64,000 nucleotides of DNA from Oleiphilus sp. (GTDB taxonomy: Bacteria > Pseudomonadota > Gammaproteobacteria > Pseudomonadales > Oleiphilaceae). Below are positions 39,844-48,984 of the stretch, piece after piece. The translations under genes and the position numbers were made by a program. Under the pieces are notes generated by a model. It saw only the letters and a program-made list of their open reading frames with translations. It was not told the DNA's origin and did not search any database. The stretch is from contig PZPK01000009.1 of NCBI GenBank assembly GCA_006212045.1, positions 1 to 64,000 of the forward strand. The letters are read 5' to 3'. Positions within the stretch are counted from its first letter, which is position 1; every line of letters begins with the position of its first letter.

Positions 39844-40457
39844 TGAGTTTCGCTGCAGGTCAGCTCTCGAATTCACTCGGCATTATGATTGCCTGCCACT
39901 TGGAGCAGTGTGAGCAATGCCGCCGCCAGACCTCAAAGTATGAAGCACTTGGTGGTGAGATTCTGGCATCGATTGAATCCCAGAAAGTCAGCCCGGACCT
40001 GATTTCCCAGATCATGGATAAGATCGACCATCAGGCAGACAGTAAGCCGGACACAATGCCGACCGCCGCAAAGAATTACGATATTCCGCGCCCCCTGCGC
40101 CGCTTTGTGCCTGACAATTTTGACGATTTGAAATGGTCCGGCATGTCACGCAATATTCGCGAATACACGATCGACATAGACGATTCGGAATACACGGCCA
40201 AGTTCTACAAGATCAAGGCAGGTAAGGAACTTCCGCAACATACGCACGAGGGCAGTGAGTTCACGATGGTGATGGCTGGCAGTTTTTCGGACCGAACCTG
40301 TCATTACCATCGCGGTGACTTTATTCTGGCGGATGAACAGACCGTGCATCAACCTCGCGCGTCGATGGACGGAGACTGTATATGCTTTGCCGTGATGGAC
40401 GCCCCGCTGAAAATGACCGGATTTTTTGGACGAATGCTGAATCCGTTCATGCGTTGA
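39810..40457 (+). CDS. chrR: ChrR-type zinc-binding anti-sigma factor with cupin domain
   Basis: 215 residues. N-terminal anti-sigma domain with Zn ligands H5, H30, C34, C37 (HLEQCEQC). C-terminal cupin with H144, H146, E150 and H180 (HTHEGSE ... TVHQ); spacing equals that of R. sphaeroides ChrR (H141, H143, E147, H177). It holds the sigma factor inactive until singlet oxygen or peroxide acts. Start ATG at 39810 inside the sigma gene. Confidence 0.94.
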   Translation: MANYHPNNEFLMSFAAGQLSNSLGIMIACHLEQCEQCRRQTSKYEALGGEILASIESQKVSPDLISQIMDKIDHQADSKPDTMPTAAKNYDIPRPLRRFVPDNFDDLKWSGMSRNIREYTIDIDDSEYTAKFYKIKAGKELPQHTHEGSEFTMVMAGSFSDRTCHYHRGDFILADEQTVHQPRASMDGDCICFAVMDAPLKMTGFFGRMLNPFMR

Positions 40458-40483
40458 GGGATAGGGTCTGACGCGACGCTCGC

Positions 40484-40951
40484 TCACAACTGCGATTGCA
40501 GATAGTTCTGCAGACCAATTCTATCGATCAGACCGAGCTGCTGCTCCAGCCAGTAGGCGTGATCTTCTTCAGAATCCTCCAGCTGCTTGACCAACATCGC
40601 ACGTGTTTCATAGTCCTGCTCGGCTTCACACAGAGCGATAGCTGCTTTCAGGTTTTTGATCACGGCATATTCCAGATCCAGATCCTTCTGCAGCATATCC
40701 GGGACCGTTTTACCGACCTTCAGGGGTTCTCTGGTACTCATATCGGGTACCCCTTCGAGGAACAGAAGGCGCTTGATCATCTGGTCGGCATGTCCGGTCT
40801 CTTCCTCGCGCTCATGATCCAGACGTTCATAGAGCTTGTTCAAGCCCATGTCCTCGTACATACGTGAGTGAATAAAATACTGATCGATCGCCGTCAGTTC
40901 ACCTGCCAGTAGATGGTTAAGCGTTTGAATGACTTTTGGACTACCTTTCAT
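40484..40951 (-). CDS. bfr: Bacterioferritin, ferroxidase-type subunit without haem ligand
   Basis: 155 residues. Ferroxidase residues E18, E51, H54, E94, E128 and H131 are present, but the haem-binding Met52 is replaced by Thr (REEETGHAD). So this subunit oxidises Fe(II) and cannot ligate the inter-subunit haem itself. Second gene after the haem-type subunit on the minus strand (gap about 25 nt). Pairs with the neighbour to form a heteropolymer, as in Pseudomonas and Neisseria. Confidence 0.9.
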   Translation of the reverse strand: MKGSPKVIQTLNHLLAGELTAIDQYFIHSRMYEDMGLNKLYERLDHEREEETGHADQMIKRLLFLEGVPDMSTREPLKVGKTVPDMLQKDLDLEYAVIKNLKAAIALCEAEQDYETRAMLVKQLEDSEEDHAYWLEQQLGLIDRIGLQNYLQSQL

Positions 40952-40965
40952 GAGACCTCCTGTTA

Positions 40966-41433
40966 CTCATCCATCATGGATTGCAGATAGTTTTCGATCG
41001 AAATGTTGTCGATCAGGTTCAGCTGCGTTTCCAGCCAGTCAAGGTATTCTTCCTCATCAGCAAGAATCTCGCGCAACACATCACGTGAAACGTAATCAGA
41101 CAGTTGCTCACAGACGGCTATCGCTTCTCGCAAAGCCTTAATTGCGCCTGTTTCCAGTTTGAGATCACATTCGAGCATTTCCCGTGTATTTTCGCCAATC
41201 AACAGTTTGCCCAGCTTTTGCAGATTCGGAATACCTTCCAGAAAAAGAATGCGTTCGATGAGCCGGTCGGCTTGCTTCATATCTTTGATGGATTTTTTAT
41301 ATTCGCGCTCATCAAGCTCCTTGAGACCCCAGTTCTTGAACATCCTCGCATGGAGAAAATACTGGTTAATCGAGATCAGCTCATTGCCAAGCACTTTATT
41401 GAGATGTTCGATTACTTTCTTGTCGCCCTGCAT
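40966..41433 (-). CDS. bfr: Bacterioferritin, haem-binding subunit with degenerate ferroxidase centre
   Basis: About 155 residues from the ATG at 41433, which has AGGAGGGG upstream; the frame to 41487 is not used. Met52 is kept (KDMKQAD), but ferroxidase ligands are changed: E51 to D, H54 to Q and H130 to Y (DEEEYLDW). It therefore binds haem but should be poor at Fe(II) oxidation, the mirror image of the neighbouring subunit. The haem lets Bfd reduce and release stored iron. Confidence 0.9.
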
Positions 41434-41586
41434 AAAGCCCCTCCTAGCACTATTTGCTTGTGTCAGAGCCGCAAGTATACGCGTCAAACGAAAGAGAAGG
41501 TAGGGGGAAGCAGGATAAGCGCTTGTATTATAAGCGTTTTATTAATATAAATGAGAGTGATTTAGATTGGCTCGGGAAACCCCGTA

Positions 41587-41799
41587 TTAAACACGAATCT
41601 CCTGGGCCAAGTGAAAAGCATTGATCGCCTGGTTCTCAGAAATTTTCTCGTTTACCAGATCTTTCGCGTAGGAAGCGCACTGGCCACAACACGTTGCGAC
41701 ACCCAATGATTTGCGCAACTCACCGAAGCTGCTGGCACCTTGCTGCATCGCGGATTCGATGTCCCGATCACTGATACCTTTACAAATACAAACGAGCAT
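41587..41799 (-). CDS. bfd: Bacterioferritin-associated ferredoxin Bfd
   Basis: 70 residues from the ATG at 41799 (GAGGTG upstream; 41811 is a less likely start). The 2Fe-2S ligands are C4, C6, C38 and C41 (VCICKG ... TCCGQC). Bfd reduces the Bfr haem so that ferric iron is mobilised. A Fur-like box lies 40-57 nt upstream, consistent with induction in iron starvation. Confidence 0.93.
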   Translation of the reverse strand: MLVCICKGISDRDIESAMQQGASSFGELRKSLGVATCCGQCASYAKDLVNEKISENQAINAFHLAQEIRV

Positions 41800-41835
41800 A
41801 TCGCACCTCATTAGCCATCAACGTGCAAATTATAT

Positions 41836-41856
41836 ACAAATGATAATGATTTGCAA
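41836..41856. promoter_or_regulatory. Fur box upstream of bfd
   Basis: CAAATGATAATGATTTGCAA (41837-41856) matches the GATAATGATAATCATTATC-type Fur consensus at most positions and is almost palindromic; a second partial site CCAATGATAAGCG follows at about 41871-41883. The remaining stretch to 42073 holds no gene. Confidence 0.75.
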
Positions 41857-42073
41857 CTGGTAATTTATATCCAATGATAAGCGTTTATCCGCCGGTGCGT
41901 TTTTACCTTTTGAGCAAGCCACTACAGGATATACAGGTATCGGCTCTTTGTTTTCTACGACAAGTTTTTCTGATTACCAGAGGTATGGCCCTCGCCGGTG
42001 CGGGAGCCATGAATGCCAAGTACAGAGTGCAAATGAAGGAGCGTCGAAAACAGAGCACTTCTCGCGCAGGCGT

Positions 42074-42871
42074 CTAGCTCTTTTTAGTATCTTCGGCAAC
42101 AAAATCCTCTAGCGCTTTAGACATCACATTGACCATGCCTTGCGCGCCTGCCTGATTGAACGCTTTCATCTCCGGGCGACCCAGTACCTGATAGTAGCTT
42201 TCAAGCTCCTGCAGTGAGAAATCCTTGTACATGTTGAGAATAACAATGCGCATCTGCTGCTCTATCTGGGCTGTCGCGCCTTCTATCTGTGCCGTGATCA
42301 TGGCATCGATACCCGCAAGGTCCACCGGTTTGTCGGGCGACTGCATGGTTGACATGCCAGCAAATATCGCCCTGGTTAAGGCTTTCTGCATATCAATGGA
42401 TTCTTTGGTGGAGTCCATTAAAGCCATCATCCGGTTTGCCATGGCCACGCGATCCTTATCCGCCAGCAAAGTTTGAGCATTCTGCATCGCCATCTGCATG
42501 GCTTGAGGGCTGCTGCCGGCTTCTTCAGCCTGGGCTATGCGGTTACCAAAGTTACTCTCATACCAGTCAATTAGCTTGCTGGCCTGTGCTTCAGTCAAGG
42601 CACTCTTGAGCGATTGGCTGGCACCATCAATCAGTGTGTTGTAGTCCATCACGGTCGCTTGGAACCGTTGAATCTTTTCCGATTTCGCCTGACCCAGAGG
42701 GCTTTGGGAAAACATCATGCTGGCGCTGGCCGCCGCATCTTTGGCTTGCGCGTCGGTACCGGAAAGAATCAGAAGCTTGTCCAAAGTATCGTCTGAGACC
42801 GGCTCTGCCTGCACAAAGGCCGCCATGGAAACGAATAGCAAAAGTGAAATAATGAAGTGAAGTTTTTTCAT
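42074..42871 (-). CDS. DUF2059 exported protein
   Basis: 265 residues from the ATG at 42871 (AAGGATTG upstream; the frame to 42949 is not used). Signal peptide KKLHFIISLLLFVSMAAFVQA. The C-terminal DUF2059 phrase reads DFSLQELESYYQVLGRPEMKAFNQA. The mature protein is all-helical with three Met/Gln-rich helices. Periplasmic, function unknown. Confidence 0.85.
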   Translation of the reverse strand: MKKLHFIISLLLFVSMAAFVQAEPVSDDTLDKLLILSGTDAQAKDAAASASMMFSQSPLGQAKSEKIQRFQATVMDYNTLIDGASQSLKSALTEAQASKLIDWYESNFGNRIAQAEEAGSSPQAMQMAMQNAQTLLADKDRVAMANRMMALMDSTKESIDMQKALTRAIFAGMSTMQSPDKPVDLAGIDAMITAQIEGATAQIEQQMRIVILNMYKDFSLQELESYYQVLGRPEMKAFNQAGAQGMVNVMSKALEDFVAEDTKKS

Positions 42872-43078
42872 AACAATCCTTGAGTCATAAACATTTTTAT
42901 TGTGCCCGGATAGTATGCGAAAAAAGGGTGGCAATAAATATGTTCTCAAATACCATGTGTCAGGATCAGGGTTACTTCACACTTGCTCGCCAATTGAATC
43001 AAAATCACGTTCATTCGCGTGTCTGGAGAGTGCCTTCCCTGGCTTCGACTCTGTCCCTGCAAACACTCGTTTATTCCG

Positions 43079-44278
43079 CTAAAAGCTCATGCCAACCCAG
43101 GCCCACATCACGGTTTTGTCCGTACCTCCAGTTGGAGCAGAATAATCTGCATACTTAAGACCCGCGTGATAGGTTTTGTTGAATTTCTTGGCCACAAGCA
43201 GGTCAATCTCGTCTCCCAAATCATTTCCGCCTACATCAGACGTGTAATCGTGATAGACCGCTGCCAGCTTGACTCCCTTCACTTTGCCACCGATGGAAAG
43301 ATACTTGTCTTCCAGACCATTGCCACCGCCTACCGTTCCGAATAACGACGGAGCAGCGAATACATCGGCCCAGCCGCCAAATTTATGTACCGTTGCCAGG
43401 GGCGTCGAAAAGGCTTTCTTTCCGTCATCCGACCCCAGTACTTCATAGCCAAGCTTGCCGGTCACACCCTTGTACGAAGCCCCCAATTCGAGGAATTTAT
43501 AGTCGGTGTCGACATCCGCGGATTTGTTGTCCTGCCGGGCATATTCAAGCGCGTACAGAAATTTGATTTCTTCGCCGGCTTTGCCGGTAAAAGAGGCACC
43601 AACAGTGGACGTTTCATCCCATGCCGGTCCCGAGTTTTCGGCGCTCAGGTCATAATGATAGGCAGCAATTTTTCCAAGCGTTGACGCATAGGCAAGGTTA
43701 AACAGTTTATGACTGGCTCCTCTGATATCCGAAAATACAGGCGAGTTAATCCGGTTAACCCGGTAAACGTAAGAGGCGTCGATGGTCAGATTTTCAGCAG
43801 GGCTAACAATCACTCGAGCGGCATCAAAGGTTTGACGGTCGTGGCGCCATCCCACGTGACCAACATGGCGATGCCCATCCAGGGTAATGACCTGACGGCC
43901 CAGCCTGGCCGTCACCATCTCATGTTTGTACTGTAAAAAGCCCTGATCCAACTCCGTCATTTCCGCATCAAGGATCGTGTTGACTGGCGCGGTGTCATCC
44001 TCCTCTTCGATACCAAGGACCTCGCGTGCATCTTCAAATTCTACCAAGGCGGAAAAACCTTCATATGACTGCGTCTTGTAGCCAATTCGGCTTCGCAACA
44101 TCAAGGCATCAGCATCCGTGCTGCCGACCTCAACGTTTTCGTAACGCAAGCGCAAGTCGCCAAAAGCCGTTCCATCTGTAATCGCCTGGGTGATAGCATT
44201 CGGCGCCGCTGTCGCGCCACCCGAAAAAAGGACGGCTGCGATCGCCGAGTTAAGTAAACTCCTGGAATGCTTGTTCAT
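43079..44278 (-). CDS. Outer-membrane porin linked to nitrate uptake (alginate-export-porin-like)
   Basis: 399 residues. Signal peptide to about A25, then amphipathic beta-strands throughout and a C-terminal Phe (WAWVGMSF), as needed for Bam recognition. The LRLRYENVEVGSTDADALMLRSRIGYKTQ start and the GRQVITLDGHRHVGHVGWRHDRQTFDAARV phrase suggest the 18-strand AlgE-like porin group. AGGAG precedes the ATG. It is the last gene after the ABC transporter and has its own ANTAR-type leader, so it probably lets nitrate into the periplasm. Confidence 0.82.
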   Translation of the reverse strand: MNKHSRSLLNSAIAAVLFSGGATAAPNAITQAITDGTAFGDLRLRYENVEVGSTDADALMLRSRIGYKTQSYEGFSALVEFEDAREVLGIEEEDDTAPVNTILDAEMTELDQGFLQYKHEMVTARLGRQVITLDGHRHVGHVGWRHDRQTFDAARVIVSPAENLTIDASYVYRVNRINSPVFSDIRGASHKLFNLAYASTLGKIAAYHYDLSAENSGPAWDETSTVGASFTGKAGEEIKFLYALEYARQDNKSADVDTDYKFLELGASYKGVTGKLGYEVLGSDDGKKAFSTPLATVHKFGGWADVFAAPSLFGTVGGGNGLEDKYLSIGGKVKGVKLAAVYHDYTSDVGGNDLGDEIDLLVAKKFNKTYHAGLKYADYSAPTGGTDKTVMWAWVGMSF

Positions 44279-44336
44279 GTACTTCTCCTATTTGCGAATC
44301 AATCGCCTGTCATCTTTTTCGTTAAATGACAGGCAT

Positions 44337-44421
44337 AAAAAAAGCACTCACGTTCTTCAAGCAGAAATTTGTTGAAGCCATGAGCGCCTTTGCTCTATTG
44401 CAGGTGATTCCGCTTTCAACC
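44337..44421 (-). promoter_or_regulatory. ANTAR-type antitermination leader between nrtD and the porin gene
   Basis: On the minus strand: hairpin GAGC-AAAGGC-GCTC (44395-44382) with the ANTAR hexaloop A1...G4; an imperfect first hairpin with loop AAAGCG at 44421-44406; then an intrinsic terminator whose 5' arm AAGGCGCTCA (44390-44381) pairs with TGAGTGCTTT and ends in seven T residues (44343-44337), with an inner CTTCAA/TTGAAG stem. The terminator arm overlaps the second hairpin, so NasT binding would prevent termination. Confidence 0.72.
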
Positions 44422-44503
44422 CACGGGCTGCCTGATCAACGTCGACCTGGCAATCCAATACCCATGGAAACGGAACTCCTACAGCATCTTTTTAGCCGCT
44501 TTT

Positions 44504-45349
44504 TCAGGCGGCCTGGGTGTCACCTTTTTTCTTTTTTTCTTTTTTAACCGTGGCCATCACCTCAACCTTACGCTGTTTTTCATAGAGGAATTTGAGCACC
44601 TCTGAACGCAGATGGGTGTATTCCGGATCTTCTGCCAGCGCAAGTCGGTCACGCGGACGCTCCAGACCCACCTCCAGAATCTCGCCGATAGTGGCCGCCG
44701 GACCGTTGGTCATCATCACAATACGATCCGACAGCAACACCGCTTCATCGACGTCATGGGTGATCATGATGACCGTATTGTTAAGTTCGTTCTGAATTTC
44801 CATCAGGGAGTCCTGCATGTGCGAACGGGTCAGTGCATCCAAGGCACCAAAGGGTTCGTCCATCAGCAGAATATCCGGTTGCATGGCCAAGGCCCTGGCA
44901 ATGCCGACACGCTGCTTCATACCGCCCGAAATTTCGTCGGGGCGTTTGTGCATGGCATGATCCATATGTACCAGCTTCAGGTTGTGTTCAATCCACTCCT
45001 TGGTTTCTCTTTTGGACTTTTTCTTTCCGAACACCTGCTTCACTGCCAGCTCCACATTTTCGTAAGCGCTCAGCCATGGCAGCAGAGAGTGATTCTGAAA
45101 GACCACAGCGCGTTCAGGCCCGGGCTCTCTGACCTCTTTACCATTCAGAATTACGCCGCCACGCGTTGCCTGATGCAGGCCGGCGACAATATTCAGGACC
45201 GTGGACTTACCACAGCCGGAATGTCCGATCAGCGAAACAAACTCACCTTCCTTAATTTTCAGATCCACATCCTTAAGCGCGGTGAACGGGCCTTTTGGCG
45301 TGGGAAACTCCATATCGATATGGCTGATATCCAGTAGAATACTCATCAT
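44504..45349 (-). CDS. nrtD: Nitrate ABC transporter ATPase (NrtD/SsuB type)
   Basis: 281 residues. Walker A GHSGCGKST, signature SGGMKQR, Walker B ILLMDEPFGALDA and H-loop THDVDEA. It is the single ATPase of the NrtABD-type importer; cyanobacterial NrtC, with a fused regulatory domain, is absent. The C-terminus is Lys-rich (KKEKKKKGD). Second ATG at 45346 is an equally good start. Confidence 0.92.
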   Translation of the reverse strand: MMSILLDISHIDMEFPTPKGPFTALKDVDLKIKEGEFVSLIGHSGCGKSTVLNIVAGLHQATRGGVILNGKEVREPGPERAVVFQNHSLLPWLSAYENVELAVKQVFGKKKSKRETKEWIEHNLKLVHMDHAMHKRPDEISGGMKQRVGIARALAMQPDILLMDEPFGALDALTRSHMQDSLMEIQNELNNTVIMITHDVDEAVLLSDRIVMMTNGPAATIGEILEVGLERPRDRLALAEDPEYTHLRSEVLKFLYEKQRKVEVMATVKKEKKKKGDTQAA

Positions 45350-45391
45350 TTTTTTCCTCTGTACAGAATCTATAGTCGCAGGACGGATCGC

Positions 45392-46390
45392 TTATCGCGT
45401 CACTGATGTCTTGTCCCAGGAAACGATCTTTTGAATCTGCAACATCATGCGATCCAGTAAAAAGCCGATGAAGCCGATCACAACAACCGCGGCCATAATG
45501 CGTCCCAGCGAATCAGAGCTGCCGTTCTGGAATTCATCCCAAACGAATTTGCCCAACCCCGGGTTCTGCGCCAACATCTCAGCTGCAATCAACACCATCC
45601 AGGCGACTCCGAGCGACAATCGCATCCCGGTAAAGATCATCGGAACGGAAGCTGGCAGCACAATCTTTCGGATATGCTTCAGCGCCGGTAGACGCAGTAC
45701 CATACTGACGTTGATCAGGTCTTTATCGATAGAGGCCACGCCTACTGCGGTATTTATTACCATGGGCCAGATACAGCAGAGCGTTACGGTAATCATCGAA
45801 TTAAGAAAAGACTTGGGTACAATCGGATCAGGCGTGGCATAGAGGGCACTCACCACCATCGTCACCAAAGGCAACCAAGCCAAGGGAGAAACCGGTTTAA
45901 AAATCTGAATAATGGGGTTAATCGCTTCATTCAGTGTTTTGCTCAAACCCACGGCAATGCCAAGAGGTACCGCCAGGATGGCCGCCACCAGGAAGCCGCT
46001 CATCACAGTGATCAGACTGGTCACTATCTGGTCAAGAAAGGTTTCCTTGCCAGTGTAAGCCCGAACCTTTGGCGTATACGTCGGATCTTCGGCAACACGC
46101 TTGGCATTGCGTTCTTCCTGACGCAGATAGAAGGCCTCTTCTTTTTCTCTTTCAGCCGTGTGCTCCTGATAGAGCGATTCAAACTGTCCCCACACTGTCG
46201 CCGGACCGGGAAACTTTCCAAGTGAAGTATCGATATTCTGTGCTGCCATCGACCACATCAATAAAAACACGGCGATGCCAGCGAGGGGAATCGCGAGGGT
46301 CTTGGTCATTTTCAGGAGAGCGTCGATGGATTTATCGAGCCACTCTACCTTTGGTTCCTGATTTTCATTGAGAGATGCCGTCGTTGACAT
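45392..46390 (-). CDS. nrtB: Nitrate ABC transporter permease (NrtB type)
   Basis: 332 residues from the ATG at 46390, with AGGAG upstream; the frame to 46459 lacks a good site. One N-terminal helix, then a long charged periplasmic segment (about 60-115) and the SsuC/NrtB permease core with the coupling-loop region NEAINPIIQIFKPVSPLAWLPL. Forms the inner-membrane channel with NrtD. Confidence 0.92.
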   Translation of the reverse strand: MSTTASLNENQEPKVEWLDKSIDALLKMTKTLAIPLAGIAVFLLMWSMAAQNIDTSLGKFPGPATVWGQFESLYQEHTAEREKEEAFYLRQEERNAKRVAEDPTYTPKVRAYTGKETFLDQIVTSLITVMSGFLVAAILAVPLGIAVGLSKTLNEAINPIIQIFKPVSPLAWLPLVTMVVSALYATPDPIVPKSFLNSMITVTLCCIWPMVINTAVGVASIDKDLINVSMVLRLPALKHIRKIVLPASVPMIFTGMRLSLGVAWMVLIAAEMLAQNPGLGKFVWDEFQNGSSDSLGRIMAAVVVIGFIGFLLDRMMLQIQKIVSWDKTSVTR

Positions 46391-46480
46391 AGCCTTTGCT
46401 CCTGTGTGTTCACTGCCTGGGAACATGCCTCTTTGCATGCGCGGTGACAGGCGGGCCACAACGGTGGCCCGCCTCGTCCG

Positions 46481-47851
46481 CTAGATTTTGTCGCCTTGCT
46501 TCAAGCCGATATTAAATGAGTCTATGTAGGCGTTAGGTTGAGTGCCGTCGTAGACGACGCCGTCGATAAAGTCAGCCTGCGCAGGTTTGAAGCCATCTTC
46601 CGTCGCGAAGTCGGGGAAATCCTTGGCGTCTGCCAGTTTTTCTGCAATCAGTGACTTGGCAGCAGCGGTGTATAGATCCGGACGATAGACTTTGGCGGCC
46701 ATGTCCTTGTACCAGTCATCCGACTTGTCATCCGAAATCTGACCCCAGCGACGCATCTGCGTGAGGTACCAAATCGCGTCGGAGTAGTATGGGTAGGTTG
46801 CGTTGTAACGGAAGAACACGTTGAAATCCGGTACTTCGCGCTTGTCGCCTTTTTCATATTCAAAGGTACCGGTCATGGAGTTCGCGATCACGTCATAGTC
46901 TGCGCCCACATAATTGGATTGGGACAGGATCTTCACGGCCGCAGGGCGATTGGCGTTATTGTTCGCATCCAGCCACATGGCGGCACGGATCAGGGCACGT
47001 GTCAGACGAATCGTCGTATTGGGATACTTCTCGGCGAATTCAGCCGTAATACCGAATACCTTCTCGGGATTGTCTTTCCAGATCTCATAGTCGGTAATCA
47101 CTGGCACACCAATGCCTTTGAAAACCGCTTGCTGGTTCCAGGGCTCGCCCACGCAGTAACCATAGATGGTACCCGCTTCCAATGTCGCCGGCATTTGTGG
47201 TGGCGGTGTCACCGATAACAGGGCGTCGGCATTCAACTGACCGGAAATATCGCCTTTATGCGGGGCATAAAAACCGGGGTGAATCCCACCTGCAGCCAAC
47301 CAGTAACGCAGTTCATAGTTGTGCGTCGATACTGGAAACACCATCCCCATGTTGAATGGCTTGCCTTGAGCCTTGTATTTTTCTACCACTGGCTTGAGAT
47401 AATCTGCCTTGATGGGATGCACAGGGCGGCCATCGGCCATTTTTGGGATACCCGGCTTCATCTCCTCCCATACCGCGTTTGAAACGGTAATACCGTTACC
47501 ATTCAGATCCATGGAAAAGGGGGTGATAATGTGGGCTTTGGTACCAAAACCCATGGTGGCCGCCAGTGGCTGACCCGCCAGCATATGGGCCCCATCAAGC
47601 CGGCCATCAATAACACCGTCCAACAGCACCTTCCAGTTGGCCTGCGCTTCAATGGTCACATAGAGGCCTTCATCCTCAAAATAGCCATTTTCATAGGCGA
47701 TCGCGATTGGGGCCATATCCGTCAGTTTAATAAAGCCGAAGGTCAACTCTTCCTTTTCCGGATAACCCAGTTTTTCAGCCTGGACAGTCCCGGCGCTCAA
47801 CCCGATAAAGGTTGATAACGCTGCCACTTTCATCGTTTGTAACCACTTCAT
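46481..47851 (-). CDS. nrtA: Nitrate-binding protein (NrtA/CmpA type)
   Basis: 456 residues from the ATG at 47851, with GAGGAAAT upstream; translation beyond that point is the leader read in frame and is not coding. Signal peptide ends near TVQA. The mature protein opens [29 protein letters not shown], typical of NrtA-like receptors, and contains [19 protein letters not shown]. It brings periplasmic nitrate to NrtB. No lipobox is apparent, so it is soluble. Confidence 0.92.
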   Translation of the reverse strand: MKWLQTMKVAALSTFIGLSAGTVQAEKLGYPEKEELTFGFIKLTDMAPIAIAYENGYFEDEGLYVTIEAQANWKVLLDGVIDGRLDGAHMLAGQPLAATMGFGTKAHIITPFSMDLNGNGITVSNAVWEEMKPGIPKMADGRPVHPIKADYLKPVVEKYKAQGKPFNMGMVFPVSTHNYELRYWLAAGGIHPGFYAPHKGDISGQLNADALLSVTPPPQMPATLEAGTIYGYCVGEPWNQQAVFKGIGVPVITDYEIWKDNPEKVFGITAEFAEKYPNTTIRLTRALIRAAMWLDANNNANRPAAVKILSQSNYVGADYDVIANSMTGTFEYEKGDKREVPDFNVFFRYNATYPYYSDAIWYLTQMRRWGQISDDKSDDWYKDMAAKVYRPDLYTAAAKSLIAEKLADAKDFPDFATEDGFKPAQADFIDGVVYDGTQPNAYIDSFNIGLKQGDKI

Positions 47852-47902
47852 ACGATTTCCTCGTTTAGATCCTGCCTGAAAGCATGCTGCGTTTCCGGCG
47901 TT

Positions 47903-47998
47903 AAAAAAAAAGCGCTCACCACGACACTGCACGACCACATTACGTACAATGACTTGATGAGCGCCTTTGCTCTTCAACAGTGCATCACGCCATTGTGA
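47903..47998 (-). promoter_or_regulatory. ANTAR-type antitermination leader of nrtA
   Basis: On the minus strand: hairpin 1 TCAC-AATGGC-GTGA (47998-47985), 12-nt linker, hairpin 2 GAGC-AAAGGC-GCTC (47972-47959). Both hexaloops have A at position 1 and G at position 4, the ANTAR target rule. Then an intrinsic terminator: 5' arm GGCGCTCATC (47965-47956), 3' arm GGTGAGCGCT, and nine T residues (47911-47903). Hairpin 2 and the terminator compete for the same bases. Confidence 0.85.
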
Positions 47999-48161
47999 AA
48001 CACCGTTCCAAATTGTTATGTCCACATTTTCTCTGGACAACTTCCGAAATCAGCCCATATTTTTTAGGGTATCGACTTCGATCTTCTATGCTTTCCTAAT
48101 GTATAGCATGCATCATGCCATATTTATTTATCTTTACTATTCAAATACTTAAGAATTATAG

Positions 48162-48177
48162 AGCACATACCGCACCA
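48162..48177 (-). promoter_or_regulatory. Candidate sigma-54 promoter of the nrtABD operon
   Basis: TGGTGCGGTATGTGCT on the minus strand: GG and GC doublets are spaced as in TGGCACG-N4-TTGCW, with one deviation in the -12 element. It would start transcripts near 48150, giving a leader of about 300 nt that includes the attenuator. The rest of the gap 47852-48260 shows no gene. Confidence 0.55.
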
Positions 48178-48260
48178 GTTTGGCTCACCAAAAGGCAACA
48201 CAAACACCGTCATAAGCACTTATTTGGGTCGCGCATGCGAAATACGCCACCCCGGCATGC

Positions 48261-48893
48261 CTAGCCATGCGACGCATTGCCCTCCAGCATTGACATCACA
48301 TCTATAATACTCTGCGCGACCTGTGCAATCGGCTGCCCTTTATCCATGGCCATTTTTCTCAGGGAGCTGTAGGCCTCATCTTCACTTAATCCTTTTTGCT
48401 GCATCAACATGCCCTTGGCCTTTTCAAGTACTTTCCGCTCAGCAAGTTTGTGCCGGGTCTTCTCCAGCTCATCGATCAGACCCTGCTGTTCCCGAAAGCG
48501 TGCAACAGCAATATTGATAATCGAGCGAAACCGTTGTGGCTGAACGTCGTCGACAATAAAAGCGCTGACACCCGCACGCACGATCTGCTCGATAATCTGG
48601 GGTGTTTCCTTTTCTGCAAACATCACGACGGGAAGCGGCCATTCTTTCTTGAGCGTCACCAGATGATCGACGGATTGAGGTTCCGGCATATCGATCCCAA
48701 TGACCAATAGATCAGGCTCATGATAGCGGGCCCGCTGAACGAGGCGCGTGATATCTGACAGGACTTCCAGCACTTCATAGCCATTATCCAGCAATGCTTT
48801 TTTAAGCAAGGACCCATACGCCTGATGGGGATCAACCAGCAATACGCGTTGCGGCCCGGAATCAAGCCGCAGTGTTTTTCCACTTCTTGCCAT
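48261..48893 (-). CDS. nasT: ANTAR-domain response regulator NasT
   Basis: 210 residues from the ATG at 48893 (a TTG at 48920 is possible). Receiver-like domain (about 15-130), then a coiled coil and ANTAR RNA-binding domain (VLEKAKGMLMQQKGLSEDEAYSSLRKMAMD). The usual phospho-acceptor Asp is replaced: the site reads VIGIDMPEP, with Gly where Asp is expected, so control by phosphate is unlikely. NasT is normally held by the nitrate sensor NasS; no NasS gene is visible in the window. Its targets are the two leaders at 47903 and 44337. Confidence 0.9.
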   Translation of the reverse strand: MARSGKTLRLDSGPQRVLLVDPHQAYGSLLKKALLDNGYEVLEVLSDITRLVQRARYHEPDLLVIGIDMPEPQSVDHLVTLKKEWPLPVVMFAEKETPQIIEQIVRAGVSAFIVDDVQPQRFRSIINIAVARFREQQGLIDELEKTRHKLAERKVLEKAKGMLMQQKGLSEDEAYSSLRKMAMDKGQPIAQVAQSIIDVMSMLEGNASHG

Positions 48894-48984
48894 AACTTCT
48901 GTCAACCGAATTGATACCAAATGATCAGGAACAGCAAGCGGAAGCGCACTTTGCGCGGCCGCTTATCCATGCATCTGAGCCCAC

